NCBI GenBank assembly: GCA_020426845.1
Contig: JAGQPF010000292.1
Span: 1 to 46,235 of the forward strand
Length of the DNA: 46,235 nt
Reading direction: 5' to 3'
Origin: Planctomycetales bacterium
GTDB lineage: Bacteria > Planctomycetota > Planctomycetia > Pirellulales > Pirellulaceae
The notes under the pieces: model-generated
Database searches by the model: none
Seen by the model: the letters and a program-made list of their open reading frames with translations, nothing else
Told to the model about the DNA's origin: nothing
Part shown: positions 10,640 to 18,486 of the stretch, piece after piece
Position numbering within the stretch: position 1 is the first letter of the stretch
Layout: each line of letters starts with the position of its first letter
Translations under genes and position numbers: made by a program

Positions 10640-10740
10640 GATCCCTCGCTTACGCTTCGGGTTTCCTGTTCTGGATCCCTCGCTTACGCTTCGGGCTTCC
10701 TGTTCTGGATCCCTCGCTTACGCTGCGGGTTTCCTGATCG
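10640..10740. repeat. 34-bp tandem repeat, 3 copies
   Basis: Three near-identical units start at 10640, 10674 and 10708, each containing CCCTCGCTTACGCTTCGGG and a TTTCCTG tail. The unit shares its core with the 27-bp array at 34912-35046 and a single copy at 43716-43735, in the opposite orientation. It fills the gap between two HtrA-like genes of the same operon. Confidence 0.85.
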
Positions 10741-10749
10741 TGCGACCGA

Positions 10750-11784
10750 TCATTCTTCCGGGGTCAGGGTCAGCACAACCTCCTGCAGCTCCTGGTCGCG
10801 CTGCACGGTCAGCCGCAGCTCGTCGATGCGATCGACAAACGTCAGCTCGTTTCGCAGCCCTTTGCAGGAGCCCACAATGTTTGGCCCGACAAACAGGATC
10901 AGGTCGTCCACCCGCAAGCCCGCTCGCTCGGCCGGCGAGCCGATGCGAATGCGATCAACGAAGGGCGGCGTCTTGGGCAACACGTCGGGCACGAGGAAGA
11001 TGCCCAGGTCCGACAGGCTGTGCGGCGACACCGGCTTCACGATTTCCTCGTCGGGGTCGTCACGACGGCGCACCTTGCCGGCGAGAATATCGGAGACGGC
11101 CTCCGCCAACTCCTTCGCTGGCAGGCAGTAGTTGAGCCACGTGTTGTTTTGGGCGTTCTTGAGCTCCTTGCCGAGAATGCCGACGAACTGGCCCTGCCGA
11201 TCGGTCAAGGCTCCGCCGGCGGCGCCGGGGTTGTTGGTCATCGCGTCCAGCACATACACGTCGCCGCGATAGGGCGTCTCGAACACGCCGCGTCGCGCGG
11301 CCAAACTCCAGCGAGCCGAAACGTGCCCATGCAGCACGCTGGCGGGCTCGTCGCCGCTGGCCACGCCGTACAGATTGCTGAATGCCAGCACTCGGTCACC
11401 GGCGTCCAGCTCCACGCCTTCGGCGACATTGAAATGGGGCAGGTCGGTCGCGTCGACTTTGACGATCGCGATCTCCAGTCGCGGGTCGGCTCCAAGCAGC
11501 TCGCCCTGGAACTTGCGACCGTCGTCCAGCGTGACGGTGATGTAGTCGGTGTCGAGCACGTAGCTCCAAGCGGTCAACACGTGGCCTTCGGCGGAGATCA
11601 AAAATCCGCTCTGATACGCCTCGAGTCCCCGCAATCCGCCGGCGCCGTAGATCTTGGCGATCTTCGGCTGGACTTCGGAGACGACCTCGGCAAACGTGGA
11701 CTGCGCGGCGGACGGGCCTGCCAGGGCCAGCGTCAGCAGCGCGAGCAACACGGCCGCGGATTGATTGCAAACGGTGTATCGCAT
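10750..11784 (-). CDS. HtrA-like pseudoprotease with one PDZ domain
   Basis: This 344-aa exported protein has a signal peptide (residues 1-28, ending near PSAAQ), a trypsin-like fold (about 30-235) and a C-terminal PDZ domain (about 250-344; IGSPAERAGLRVDDLILF). Compared with the upstream active paralogue, all catalytic positions differ: His is Ser74 (LTAWSYV), Asp is Glu104 (RLEIAIVKV) and Ser is Ala189 (NPGAAGGAL). It should therefore be proteolytically inactive but may still bind unfolded or C-terminal peptides. A GTG at 11802 overlaps the upstream stop as GTGA and would add six residues; the ATG at 11784 has AAGG about 10 nt upstream. Either start implies tight coupling to the active protease. 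Confidence 0.9.
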   Translation of the reverse strand: MRYTVCNQSAAVLLALLTLALAGPSAAQSTFAEVVSEVQPKIAKIYGAGGLRGLEAYQSGFLISAEGHVLTAWSYVLDTDYITVTLDDGRKFQGELLGADPRLEIAIVKVDATDLPHFNVAEGVELDAGDRVLAFSNLYGVASGDEPASVLHGHVSARWSLAARRGVFETPYRGDVYVLDAMTNNPGAAGGALTDRQGQFVGILGKELKNAQNNTWLNYCLPAKELAEAVSDILAGKVRRRDDPDEEIVKPVSPHSLSDLGIFLVPDVLPKTPPFVDRIRIGSPAERAGLRVDDLILFVGPNIVGSCKGLRNELTFVDRIDELRLTVQRDQELQEVVLTLTPEE

Positions 11785-11798
11785 CGTCAGGCGCCTTC

Positions 11799-13709
11799 TC
11801 ACTTGGAGAACTCGAACGTCTTGAACTCGATTTCGCCGAACAGCTGATCGCCATTCAGCACGCGGACGCGGCTCGGGACCTGACGGCCCTCCACCTCCTG
11901 CTCATCCAGGAATCGCAGTTCGCATGGATCGTTGTCCGGATCGGTGAACAGCTCCAGGGCGACCAGGCGCCCCGAAGCGACATCGAATTGGAAGCGGCAT
12001 TCGACCACATCGAACGTGCCAACCAGCACGTCCACCATTCCATCATGCTCGGGCAAGGGCATCGTGCCCAGATAGTAAGTCGAGCCAAACTTCTCGGGAC
12101 CGAGCCGCAGCATGCGTTGCCAGCAGTGCAGGGCAGCCAACAGTCCGCCGCTGCCGTCGGGGCCGAGCTGGTTGGACAAATCCTGTCCTCCCTCGGCGCC
12201 CGCCAGAATCACGCGAGCGGGGCCGACCGGGAAGCTGCCCGCCACGCCTTGCGCATCGAACTCGATCTCCACCGGCTGCTCGTTCATCACGCCCCGCAGC
12301 TTCCAATTCTCCGACAAATCGGCGAAGGAGCCCTTGCTCTCAAAGCCCTTCCAGACCCGCTGGCGATTCAGCTCATTGAAGTAGTAGTTGGCATAGCCGC
12401 GTTTGGCCTGCAGCAACTTGGCCACATGCGGCGGGAGCGGCTTGGGCGCCGGCTGGCCGGGGCGACCGGGTTGCGGCCGACCGGGCGCCGGAATCTGCTT
12501 GGGCTGCTTGCCCTTGGGCAGCTTTGCCTTCGGCTGCTTGTCATCGGGCTTCTCTTCGCGCTGCTTCCCCGGCTCGTCGCCTTCCTCCTTCTCGGGGTCG
12601 TCGCCGTGCGGATTCTCGGGATGATCTTCCTCGCCGGGGCCTTGCACCTTGCTGGCCAGCTCCTCGGCCGAATGCACGCCCGCCAGACGGACAAACACGT
12701 CGTAGCGTTCTCCCTCGCGGCGGAAGCTCAGCGGCACTCGCCAGCCGCGTGGATAAATGCCCAGCACGTTCTTGAACCCGTTGACCGTCGTGATGTCCCG
12801 GCCCCCGAAAGCGACCACTTCATCCCCGTAACGCAGTCCGCGTCGATACGCGTCGGATGACTCGATGATGTTCGAGACGATGACGCGACCGGAGTCGTCG
12901 CTGGTGACGGTCGCCCCCAAGGTCGCGTGATCGACGATGCGGCCACTGCGCAGGTAGCCCATAAAGTGTTGGATCTGATTGATGGAGATGGCGTAGCCCA
13001 CGCCGACGTTGACGCGTCCGCGTTTTTCGAACGAGCCGCGGCCATTGATGCCGATCAGGTCGCCATTAGCGTCAAACAAAGGGCCCCCGGAGTTGCCGGG
13101 ATTGATGGAAGCGTCCGTCTGAATGCAGTCGGCGTACTCCAGCAGCGTGCCGGCGGGGTATTGATAGCGATGGACTCCCGAGACGATGCCGTAAGTCACC
13201 GTGGGCTGAAAGTCGGTTGCCAGCAGGAACGGGTTGCCGACGGCGAAGCACCAGTCGCCAACCCGCACTTTGTCGCTGTCGGCCAGCGTGGCGACAGGGA
13301 AGTCGTCGCGGCCGAGCAACTTAATCATGGCGACGTCGCCCGTCGGATCGATGCTCACAATCACCGCGTCATAGAGCCTGCCATCGGGCATGCTGCACTG
13401 CATGTAATTGCCGGCCGGGCGGACGACGTGGAAGTTGGTCAGCGCGTAGCCGTCAGCCGTGATCACGACACCGCTGCCGCCGCCTTGGCCGCCGCGGCTG
13501 AAGACGGAGATCGCCGCCTTCTTCGCCTTTTCAATCGCGGCAATCCGTTGCTGCTGCGCCTTGAGCACCGAATCGGGGACATCGGCCCGCGATTCGACTC
13601 CCGTGACGAGCACGGCCAGCGCGGCTGCCAACACCGTGGCGGCGCGAAGTCGGCAGGACGAGTTCACGAACCGAAAGGCCCGGAGGACAGGTCGCAGGTG
13701 CGGGGTCAT
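11799..13709 (-). CDS. HtrA/DegP-like trypsin family serine protease with PDZ domain
   Basis: This 636-aa exported serine protease keeps an intact triad: His94 (TNFHVV), Asp125 (GDVAMIKL) and Ser207 (NPGNSGGPL). A long basic n-region precedes the signal hydrophobic stretch (about 23-38). The protease domain spans about 60-280 and a PDZ domain about 285-370. A charged, Pro/Lys-rich linker follows (about 385-450), then a C-terminal domain of unknown type (about 455-636) that ends in a beta-rich stretch. Only one PDZ is clear, as in DegS-like proteins, but the C-terminal extension is not typical of DegP, DegQ or DegS. The start ATG shares ATGA with the stop of the NPCBM-like gene, showing translational coupling. 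A periplasmic quality-control role is inferred. Confidence 0.92.
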   Translation of the reverse strand: MTPHLRPVLRAFRFVNSSCRLRAATVLAAALAVLVTGVESRADVPDSVLKAQQQRIAAIEKAKKAAISVFSRGGQGGGSGVVITADGYALTNFHVVRPAGNYMQCSMPDGRLYDAVIVSIDPTGDVAMIKLLGRDDFPVATLADSDKVRVGDWCFAVGNPFLLATDFQPTVTYGIVSGVHRYQYPAGTLLEYADCIQTDASINPGNSGGPLFDANGDLIGINGRGSFEKRGRVNVGVGYAISINQIQHFMGYLRSGRIVDHATLGATVTSDDSGRVIVSNIIESSDAYRRGLRYGDEVVAFGGRDITTVNGFKNVLGIYPRGWRVPLSFRREGERYDVFVRLAGVHSAEELASKVQGPGEEDHPENPHGDDPEKEEGDEPGKQREEKPDDKQPKAKLPKGKQPKQIPAPGRPQPGRPGQPAPKPLPPHVAKLLQAKRGYANYYFNELNRQRVWKGFESKGSFADLSENWKLRGVMNEQPVEIEFDAQGVAGSFPVGPARVILAGAEGGQDLSNQLGPDGSGGLLAALHCWQRMLRLGPEKFGSTYYLGTMPLPEHDGMVDVLVGTFDVVECRFQFDVASGRLVALELFTDPDNDPCELRFLDEQEVEGRQVPSRVRVLNGDQLFGEIEFKTFEFSK

Positions 13710-14911
13710 TTCGTGAGTCTCGCGTTGCAAAGTTGAAGAAAGTCCGCCACGTCCTGAGATTTGCCGTAATCGACCACAATGGTCAGCCGCTGCACGCCCT
13801 CCAGATCCAAATCGATCTCGAAGGGTGCGTCATCGCCGGTCACGTCGCGTTCCAGTAACTTTTTGCGGTCGCTGGAGATCGACAGCACGAGGTGCGGGCT
13901 GACCACGGAATTGCGAACGTGCTCGGCGATCCCGGCCATCGCCCGCAGGCGCTTGTAGGGTTTGTCAAAGCGATACACGAGCTTCGTGCGACTGCGGAGC
14001 GCCAGCCCCTTCAGTGCCGGAGCCTGGTCGACCAGTTTCAGCGGCGCACCGTGATGATCCTCATCCATCCGCGGCAGATATGTCTGTCGTTCGGAATCAA
14101 GCGTCGCGCCGTAGTACGGCTCGACCTCCACCGTGGTCGGCTTCAGGTCGCTCAGGTAGGTGATGTTCGAGGAGCCGAAGTCGAGCCCCAGCAGACGGTC
14201 GGCGGGCAACTCCGCCGTCCACCCCGAGCCGGTCGTCACGCGCAGTTTGTCGCCGGCCAGTTCGAGGGAGGACGCGGCGAGCGTCGAGCCGTCCTTCAGC
14301 AATACACTGCCGACCGTCGCTCCGATGTCGCGTTTGGCGACGAGGTAGATCAGGCCGAGCACGCGTTCGCGTTTCGGCCGCAGGGTGTCGCCCTGATAGG
14401 TGAATTCCACGACCTGGTCGTCGATGGCGCCGACGGCGCCCTCCAGACGCTCCAGCACCAAGGCCCCGTCGACCTCCTTGGTGAACGCCAGGCAATCGCC
14501 GGCAAACTCGCGCTGCAACAGCTGATCCCAGCCCTGCTGAATGGCGGGCTCTTTTTCGAGCGAGCGGAATCGAACCCACTTGACCGTGTTGGCGGGCCCG
14601 GTCAGTGACATATCTCCGGCGCCAACCGTGACTTCGCCTTTGGCAACCTGATAGCGTTCGACGCGCAGCTGACTGCCGTCGATCAACTCAACGGCAATCT
14701 CGCCCGACTGGCTTGACGGAGTCGCGCCGGCGATCGACACGCTCTTGAGCCCCGTCAACGGCAATTGGCGGACCCCGTCGGCCGTGGCAATCTGCAACGA
14801 CTCGGCCGAGATGCCGGCAAGTTCGCCCTGGACTTTGTCACCTGCCAACGGTGTCGCCTCAACCACGATGGCGGAGGCGAGAAGGGTGGCCATGAGGGGA
14901 GCGAGCAGCAC
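13706..14911 (-). CDS. Exported protein with C-terminal NPCBM-like domain
   Basis: This 401-aa protein is predicted to be secreted. The chosen GTG (14911) lies 7 nt after GGAG and opens a hydrophobic leader (LLAPLMATLLASAIVVEA); an ATG six codons later would also serve. The body is beta-rich with repeated short motifs (LAGDKVQGELAGIS, LKDGSTLAASSLELAGDKL). The last ~140 residues resemble the NPCBM putative carbohydrate-binding module (YLSDLKP, then RTKLVYRFDKPYKRLRAMAGI and LTIVVDYG). Carbohydrate or cell-surface binding is inferred from the family. It heads the HtrA group, overlapping the active protease gene by 4 bp. Confidence 0.8.
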   Translation of the reverse strand: MLLAPLMATLLASAIVVEATPLAGDKVQGELAGISAESLQIATADGVRQLPLTGLKSVSIAGATPSSQSGEIAVELIDGSQLRVERYQVAKGEVTVGAGDMSLTGPANTVKWVRFRSLEKEPAIQQGWDQLLQREFAGDCLAFTKEVDGALVLERLEGAVGAIDDQVVEFTYQGDTLRPKRERVLGLIYLVAKRDIGATVGSVLLKDGSTLAASSLELAGDKLRVTTGSGWTAELPADRLLGLDFGSSNITYLSDLKPTTVEVEPYYGATLDSERQTYLPRMDEDHHGAPLKLVDQAPALKGLALRSRTKLVYRFDKPYKRLRAMAGIAEHVRNSVVSPHLVLSISSDRKKLLERDVTGDDAPFEIDLDLEGVQRLTIVVDYGKSQDVADFLQLCNARLTK

Positions 14912-15016
14912 TGAGGATCTCCGGCAATCGAGTCCGCGTCGGAAGTCGGGAAGGCGGGGAATTTGTGGAAACGAATGGCAAAACGGCCGCCAACAACCCT
15001 CTTTCAATCATACAAC

Positions 15017-15043
15017 GGGGCGACGCGAATTGCGCGTCGCCCC
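15017..15043 (-). terminator. Hairpin after the seven-gene MoxR operon
   Basis: An 11-bp perfect GC-rich stem (GGGGCGACGCG/CGCGTCGCCCC) has a 5-nt loop. It lies about 70 nt past the stop of the last gene in the MoxR cluster. No T-run follows on the minus strand (GTTGTATG), so it may be a weak terminator, a processing site or a 3' stabiliser. It separates the MoxR cluster from the HtrA group. Confidence 0.5.
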
Positions 15044-15111
15044 GTCGGGAATGTCGACGATCGGCGCCGGCTGCGGTCAGCCGGACCAGCCTCGCGGTGC
15101 CCCGCGGCCTC

Positions 15112-16140
15112 CTACCGATTGTCTCGAGCCAGGCGCCGGAAATATTCCTCAATCACATTGCGATAGTGGGCCGGCAGATCCTTGGTGATCTCTTGCAGGA
15201 TCTTCTCTCGCTCTTTGGCGGGCATGTTGCCCCAGTTGTCGGTGTTGCCGATGTTGCGCTGATCGACATCGCCGGCGCCCGAGCCTCCGGCCGCCTGCGA
15301 GTCTTGCATCGGCTGCGTGGGCTGCTGGCCACCGGACGATCCGCTGCCGCTTCCCTGTTGCTTCTTCGCCTGCTCCTCGAGCTCCTCGATCAGTTTGTCC
15401 AATTTTTGAACGATCTGATCCTCCTCGTGGCGAACTCGCTTGCCGGCGCGGCCCAAATTGAGGCGGCGTTGGACGTTATCCATCAGCCGTGCGACTTCGT
15501 CGAGCGAATCGGGCTTCAACGGAGCGAGATCGGCCTCCATCAGCTGGGCCAGCGTCAGGTAGCGACGGGGCAGCAGCGGCTCGTTCTCGAGCAACTTTTG
15601 CAGCACCGGCAGGCACTCCTTCTTTTGCAGCAGCCGGTGATGCGCAATGCCTTGATAGAACAACAGCGCGGCCGGATCGGCCACCTTGGCCACGTCCAAC
15701 TGGGCCAGCTGCTCCAACGACTCGTCATAGAGCTCGTTTTGAGCCAGCCAACGGCCGTAGAGCAACCGCAGATTGTCGCGGACAATTTCCGGCTTCTTCT
15801 CGTCCTCGAGCAACTTGAACTTGGGCAGCTCGGGGCCGACTTTCGACTGCTGGCAGAATTTCACAATCTCGGCAGCGTCCTCATCCACGGCCGCAATCAC
15901 ATTGACGGCTCGCTCGAGCACATCCACATCGTTCGGCGACTCCGGCGGCCACAACGTCTCGACGCGCAGCTTGGTCGCCTCGTCGGGCTTGAGCGAGTCG
16001 ACCCATTGTGCCAGCGAGGCGCGAACATCGGACGCGGGCAGCAGCTTCCACGACGCCTGCTTCTCCAGCTCGTCGCGAGCCACGGCAGAGCCAACCACTC
16101 CCAAGGCGACCAAGCTAATAATGGCTGCAAGCTTCTTCAT
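15112..16140 (-). CDS. Exported helical-repeat protein of the MoxR/VWA cluster
   Basis: This 342-aa protein has a clear signal peptide (MKKLAAIISLVALGVVGSAVAR). A mostly helical, TPR-like region follows (about 60-225; repeated ALLFYQGIAHHRLL-type helices), then a charged coiled-coil stretch (about 225-265), a Gly/Ser/Gln-rich linker (about 266-300) and a conserved-looking C-terminal tail (REKILQEITKDLPAHY, then IEEYFRRLAR). The ATG at 16140 follows GGAAGGATTTGGAC. I recognise no named family. Tails of this kind (a Tyr-containing helix with YFRRLA) often occur in planctomycete MoxR/BatA-type clusters, which is recalled rather than checked. It is the last gene of the operon, 76 bp after the repeat protein. 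Confidence 0.8.
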   Translation of the reverse strand: MKKLAAIISLVALGVVGSAVARDELEKQASWKLLPASDVRASLAQWVDSLKPDEATKLRVETLWPPESPNDVDVLERAVNVIAAVDEDAAEIVKFCQQSKVGPELPKFKLLEDEKKPEIVRDNLRLLYGRWLAQNELYDESLEQLAQLDVAKVADPAALLFYQGIAHHRLLQKKECLPVLQKLLENEPLLPRRYLTLAQLMEADLAPLKPDSLDEVARLMDNVQRRLNLGRAGKRVRHEEDQIVQKLDKLIEELEEQAKKQQGSGSGSSGGQQPTQPMQDSQAAGGSGAGDVDQRNIGNTDNWGNMPAKEREKILQEITKDLPAHYRNVIEEYFRRLARDNR

Positions 16141-16216
16141 GTCCAAATCCTTCCCACGCAAGGTTCCGAATTAAGCTGCTTCAACAAGCGACACGACCGG
16201 TGAGCTCGAGCGGAGC

Positions 16217-18310
16217 CTACTTGTTCTTGCCCAGATTGATGTCGCGCATGATCTGATAGATGTTCTGCTCTCGGCCGCCCAGCTCGCCGAGCGCCTTGAT
16301 CAGGTCGTTCTCGAGGGCTTGCCCGGCGGGATCGTCCGCATCATCCAGCAGTCGCGAATAACGAGTGGTGCGTTTGTTGACTCGCAGCTGCAGCGAGCGA
16401 ATCATCTTCAGCTCGGCAATCGCATCCACCAGCGGCTGGTCTTGCTGCTGTTGTTGCTGTTGCTGCTGCTGTTGTTGTTGCTGTTGTTGCTGCTGCTGTT
16501 CCTGCGCCTTCTGCAGCGCCTCGATCATCTCCTCGAGCGACTGAATGATGTCCTCCTCGAGGCCCTGCGTGATCGTGCCGATCTTGACGGCGGCAAGCCG
16601 CTCGGTGACATCGTTCATATCCTCGACCATCTGATCCACCACCTCGGGGAAGGCCACGGACGAGCCCTCTTCGCGAAGCAGCATGAGCGCCTTTTCGGCT
16701 TCGATGGCAATCTTCCGCTCGTCGAAGCTCAGCTTGCCGGCCTGTACATCGACCTCGCGGCCGCGTCGCTCCGCGGGAATGCGGTCGAGCTGCAGTGTGG
16801 CCTCATAGACCCGCAGTTGCAGCTCCAACATCTTGCGGAAGCGGCCCTCGAGCAGCGCCAACATTCGCTCGATCTCCTCCTCGCGCAGCTGCCGCAGGAT
16901 TTGCTCCAGCTCTTGCTTGGCGGCATAAAGCTCTTTCAAAGCCTCCTCTTGAGCCTCGATGGACTCCTCTCGCTTGGCCTCTTCGAGCTTGCGCTGTGCT
17001 TCGCGCATCTTCTCTTCGGCGGCCTGAATTCGCTTGCGAGCGGGGTTTTCGTCTTGCTGGCCCTGTTGCCCTTGCTGGCCACCTTGCGAGCCGCCTTGGG
17101 AATCGCCCTGCGAGTCGCCTTTCGAGTCTCCCTTGGAATCGCCCTTTGAATCGCCCTTCGAATCTCCCTTGGAGTTGCCTTCTGAATTGCCCTCGGAGTT
17201 CCCCTCGGAATTGCCTTCCGAGTTGCCTTCCGAATCTCCTTTGGAGTCGCCTTTCGAATCGCCCTTGGAGTCGCCTTTCGAATCTCCCTTGGAGTTGCCT
17301 TCCGAGTTGCCCTCGGAGTTCCCCTCGGAATTGCCTTTCGAATCCCCCTTGGAATCGCCCTCGGAATTGCCTTCCGAGTCGCCCTTGGAGTCGCCTTTCG
17401 AATCCCCCTTGGAGTCGCCCTTCGAATCGCCTTTCGAATCGCCTTTCGAATCGCCTTTCGAATCGCCTTTCGAATCGCCTTTCGAGTCGCCTTCGGAATT
17501 GCCTTCCGAATCACCCTCGGAGTCGCCTTTTGAGTCCCCTTTGGAGTCGCCTTTGGAGTCGCCTTTCGAATCTCCCTTCGAGTCGCCATCGGACTTGCCA
17601 TCGGCGTTGCCCTGATTGTTGCCTCCCTCTTCGTTCTCCTGAATCTGGCGGCTCAGGTCGGCGGCGCGATTGGCGATTCGCTCTTGCTCGCGGGCGAGAC
17701 GTCCCATGTCGCCGCCGGCTTCGTTGCGTCCCTTGTTGCTGCGCTCCAGCCGAATCTCTCGCTCGACTTCCTTGAGGTACTCGCGATATCGCTGCTGCTC
17801 GCTCTTGATGCGATCCGAGCGATTCTCGCTCATCAGCAGTTCGAGCAGCCGTTTGAGATCTTCGCCGACCTGCGTTTGCGCATCGACGGCCTGCGAAAGC
17901 CGCTCGCGGTTGAGCAAGGTGGAGATCTTCTCGATCTGGCTGCCCGTCAAGTTGTCCTGGGAAAGTTTGTAGGCCTGCTGCAGCAGTTCGGCGCGGCGAG
18001 GATTCTCGGCGGCCTCCAACGCGGCCAGCTTGAAGAACTTCTCCTCGAGCTCCTTGTACTTCGAAGCCAGCCGGCCCTGTCGTTGGGCAAGCACATCGAT
18101 CGGCTTGACCTCCACATCGCCGGGCTTCTCCTCGCTCGGCGTGTCCGCCTCCGGCTCCCCGCCTTCCGGCTTGGCGGTCGCCTCTTCCGGCTTGGCGTCT
18201 TGAGCATGCACGGCAACCGTCTGCGCCACGAGCAAGACAAACATCAACGACGCGAGCGACGCGAAAGCGGCTGCGCCGCGAAGGACTCGTGGAAGGGCGT
18301 TGGTCACCAT
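16217..18310 (-). CDS. Low-complexity exported coiled-coil protein with 42 tetrapeptide repeats and a polyQ tract
   Basis: This 697-aa protein starts at ATG 18310 (GGAG upstream). A signal or anchor segment (about 12-35, ASLASLMFVLLVAQTVAV) precedes an acidic Pro/Glu-rich stretch and a helical, charged region (about 75-225) that looks coiled-coil. Residues 242-409 are 42 units of Gly-Asp/Asn/Gly-Ser-Lys/Glu/Gln. A Lys/Glu/Gln-rich coiled coil follows (about 420-600), then 19 consecutive glutamines, then a final helical segment ending in INLGKNK. No catalytic motif is visible. Its place after the DUF4175-like gene suggests a structural or scaffold partner in the MoxR/VWA system. Function is unknown. 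Confidence 0.85.
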   Translation of the reverse strand: MVTNALPRVLRGAAAFASLASLMFVLLVAQTVAVHAQDAKPEEATAKPEGGEPEADTPSEEKPGDVEVKPIDVLAQRQGRLASKYKELEEKFFKLAALEAAENPRRAELLQQAYKLSQDNLTGSQIEKISTLLNRERLSQAVDAQTQVGEDLKRLLELLMSENRSDRIKSEQQRYREYLKEVEREIRLERSNKGRNEAGGDMGRLAREQERIANRAADLSRQIQENEEGGNNQGNADGKSDGDSKGDSKGDSKGDSKGDSKGDSEGDSEGNSEGDSKGDSKGDSKGDSKGDSKGDSKGDSKGDSKGDSKGDSEGNSEGDSKGDSKGNSEGNSEGNSEGNSKGDSKGDSKGDSKGDSKGDSEGNSEGNSEGNSEGNSEGNSKGDSKGDSKGDSKGDSKGDSQGDSQGGSQGGQQGQQGQQDENPARKRIQAAEEKMREAQRKLEEAKREESIEAQEEALKELYAAKQELEQILRQLREEEIERMLALLEGRFRKMLELQLRVYEATLQLDRIPAERRGREVDVQAGKLSFDERKIAIEAEKALMLLREEGSSVAFPEVVDQMVEDMNDVTERLAAVKIGTITQGLEEDIIQSLEEMIEALQKAQEQQQQQQQQQQQQQQQQQQQDQPLVDAIAELKMIRSLQLRVNKRTTRYSRLLDDADDPAGQALENDLIKALGELGGREQNIYQIMRDINLGKNK
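16442..16498 (-). repeat. CAG/CAA tract encoding 19 glutamines
   Basis: Nineteen successive CAA and CAG codons in mixed order encode an uninterrupted polyglutamine tract. It lies between coiled-coil segments of the low-complexity protein. The mixed codons make simple slippage less likely than with a pure triplet run. Confidence 0.95.
17084..17587 (-). repeat. 12-bp coding minisatellite, 42 units
   Basis: The 504 bp consist of 42 in-frame 12-bp units encoding Gly-(Asp/Asn/Gly)-Ser-(Lys/Glu/Gln). Units differ mainly at synonymous sites. Some neighbouring units are identical (for example the run around 17426-17480), which points to recent local duplications. Length variation between strains is likely. 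Confidence 0.97.
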
Positions 18311-18486
18311 CGCTGTCTCCGTTCGGACTGGTATGACGTCAGGTCGCCGCCGAAAGATCGGACGGCAGCAAAGCGGACCGCGGAAGCTCGTTTCGACCAA
18401 TCCGCTAGCCATTCACTTTCTAATGTGTGCCGGTCGGCCGCAACTCGGTTCAACGAAAATTGTTGAGACGGCCCACCGGGGCGGGA

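Noticed and set aside
17084..17587. Regular short repeats resembling a CRISPR array
   Set aside because: The 12-bp units are contiguous, in frame within a gene, and have no spacers.
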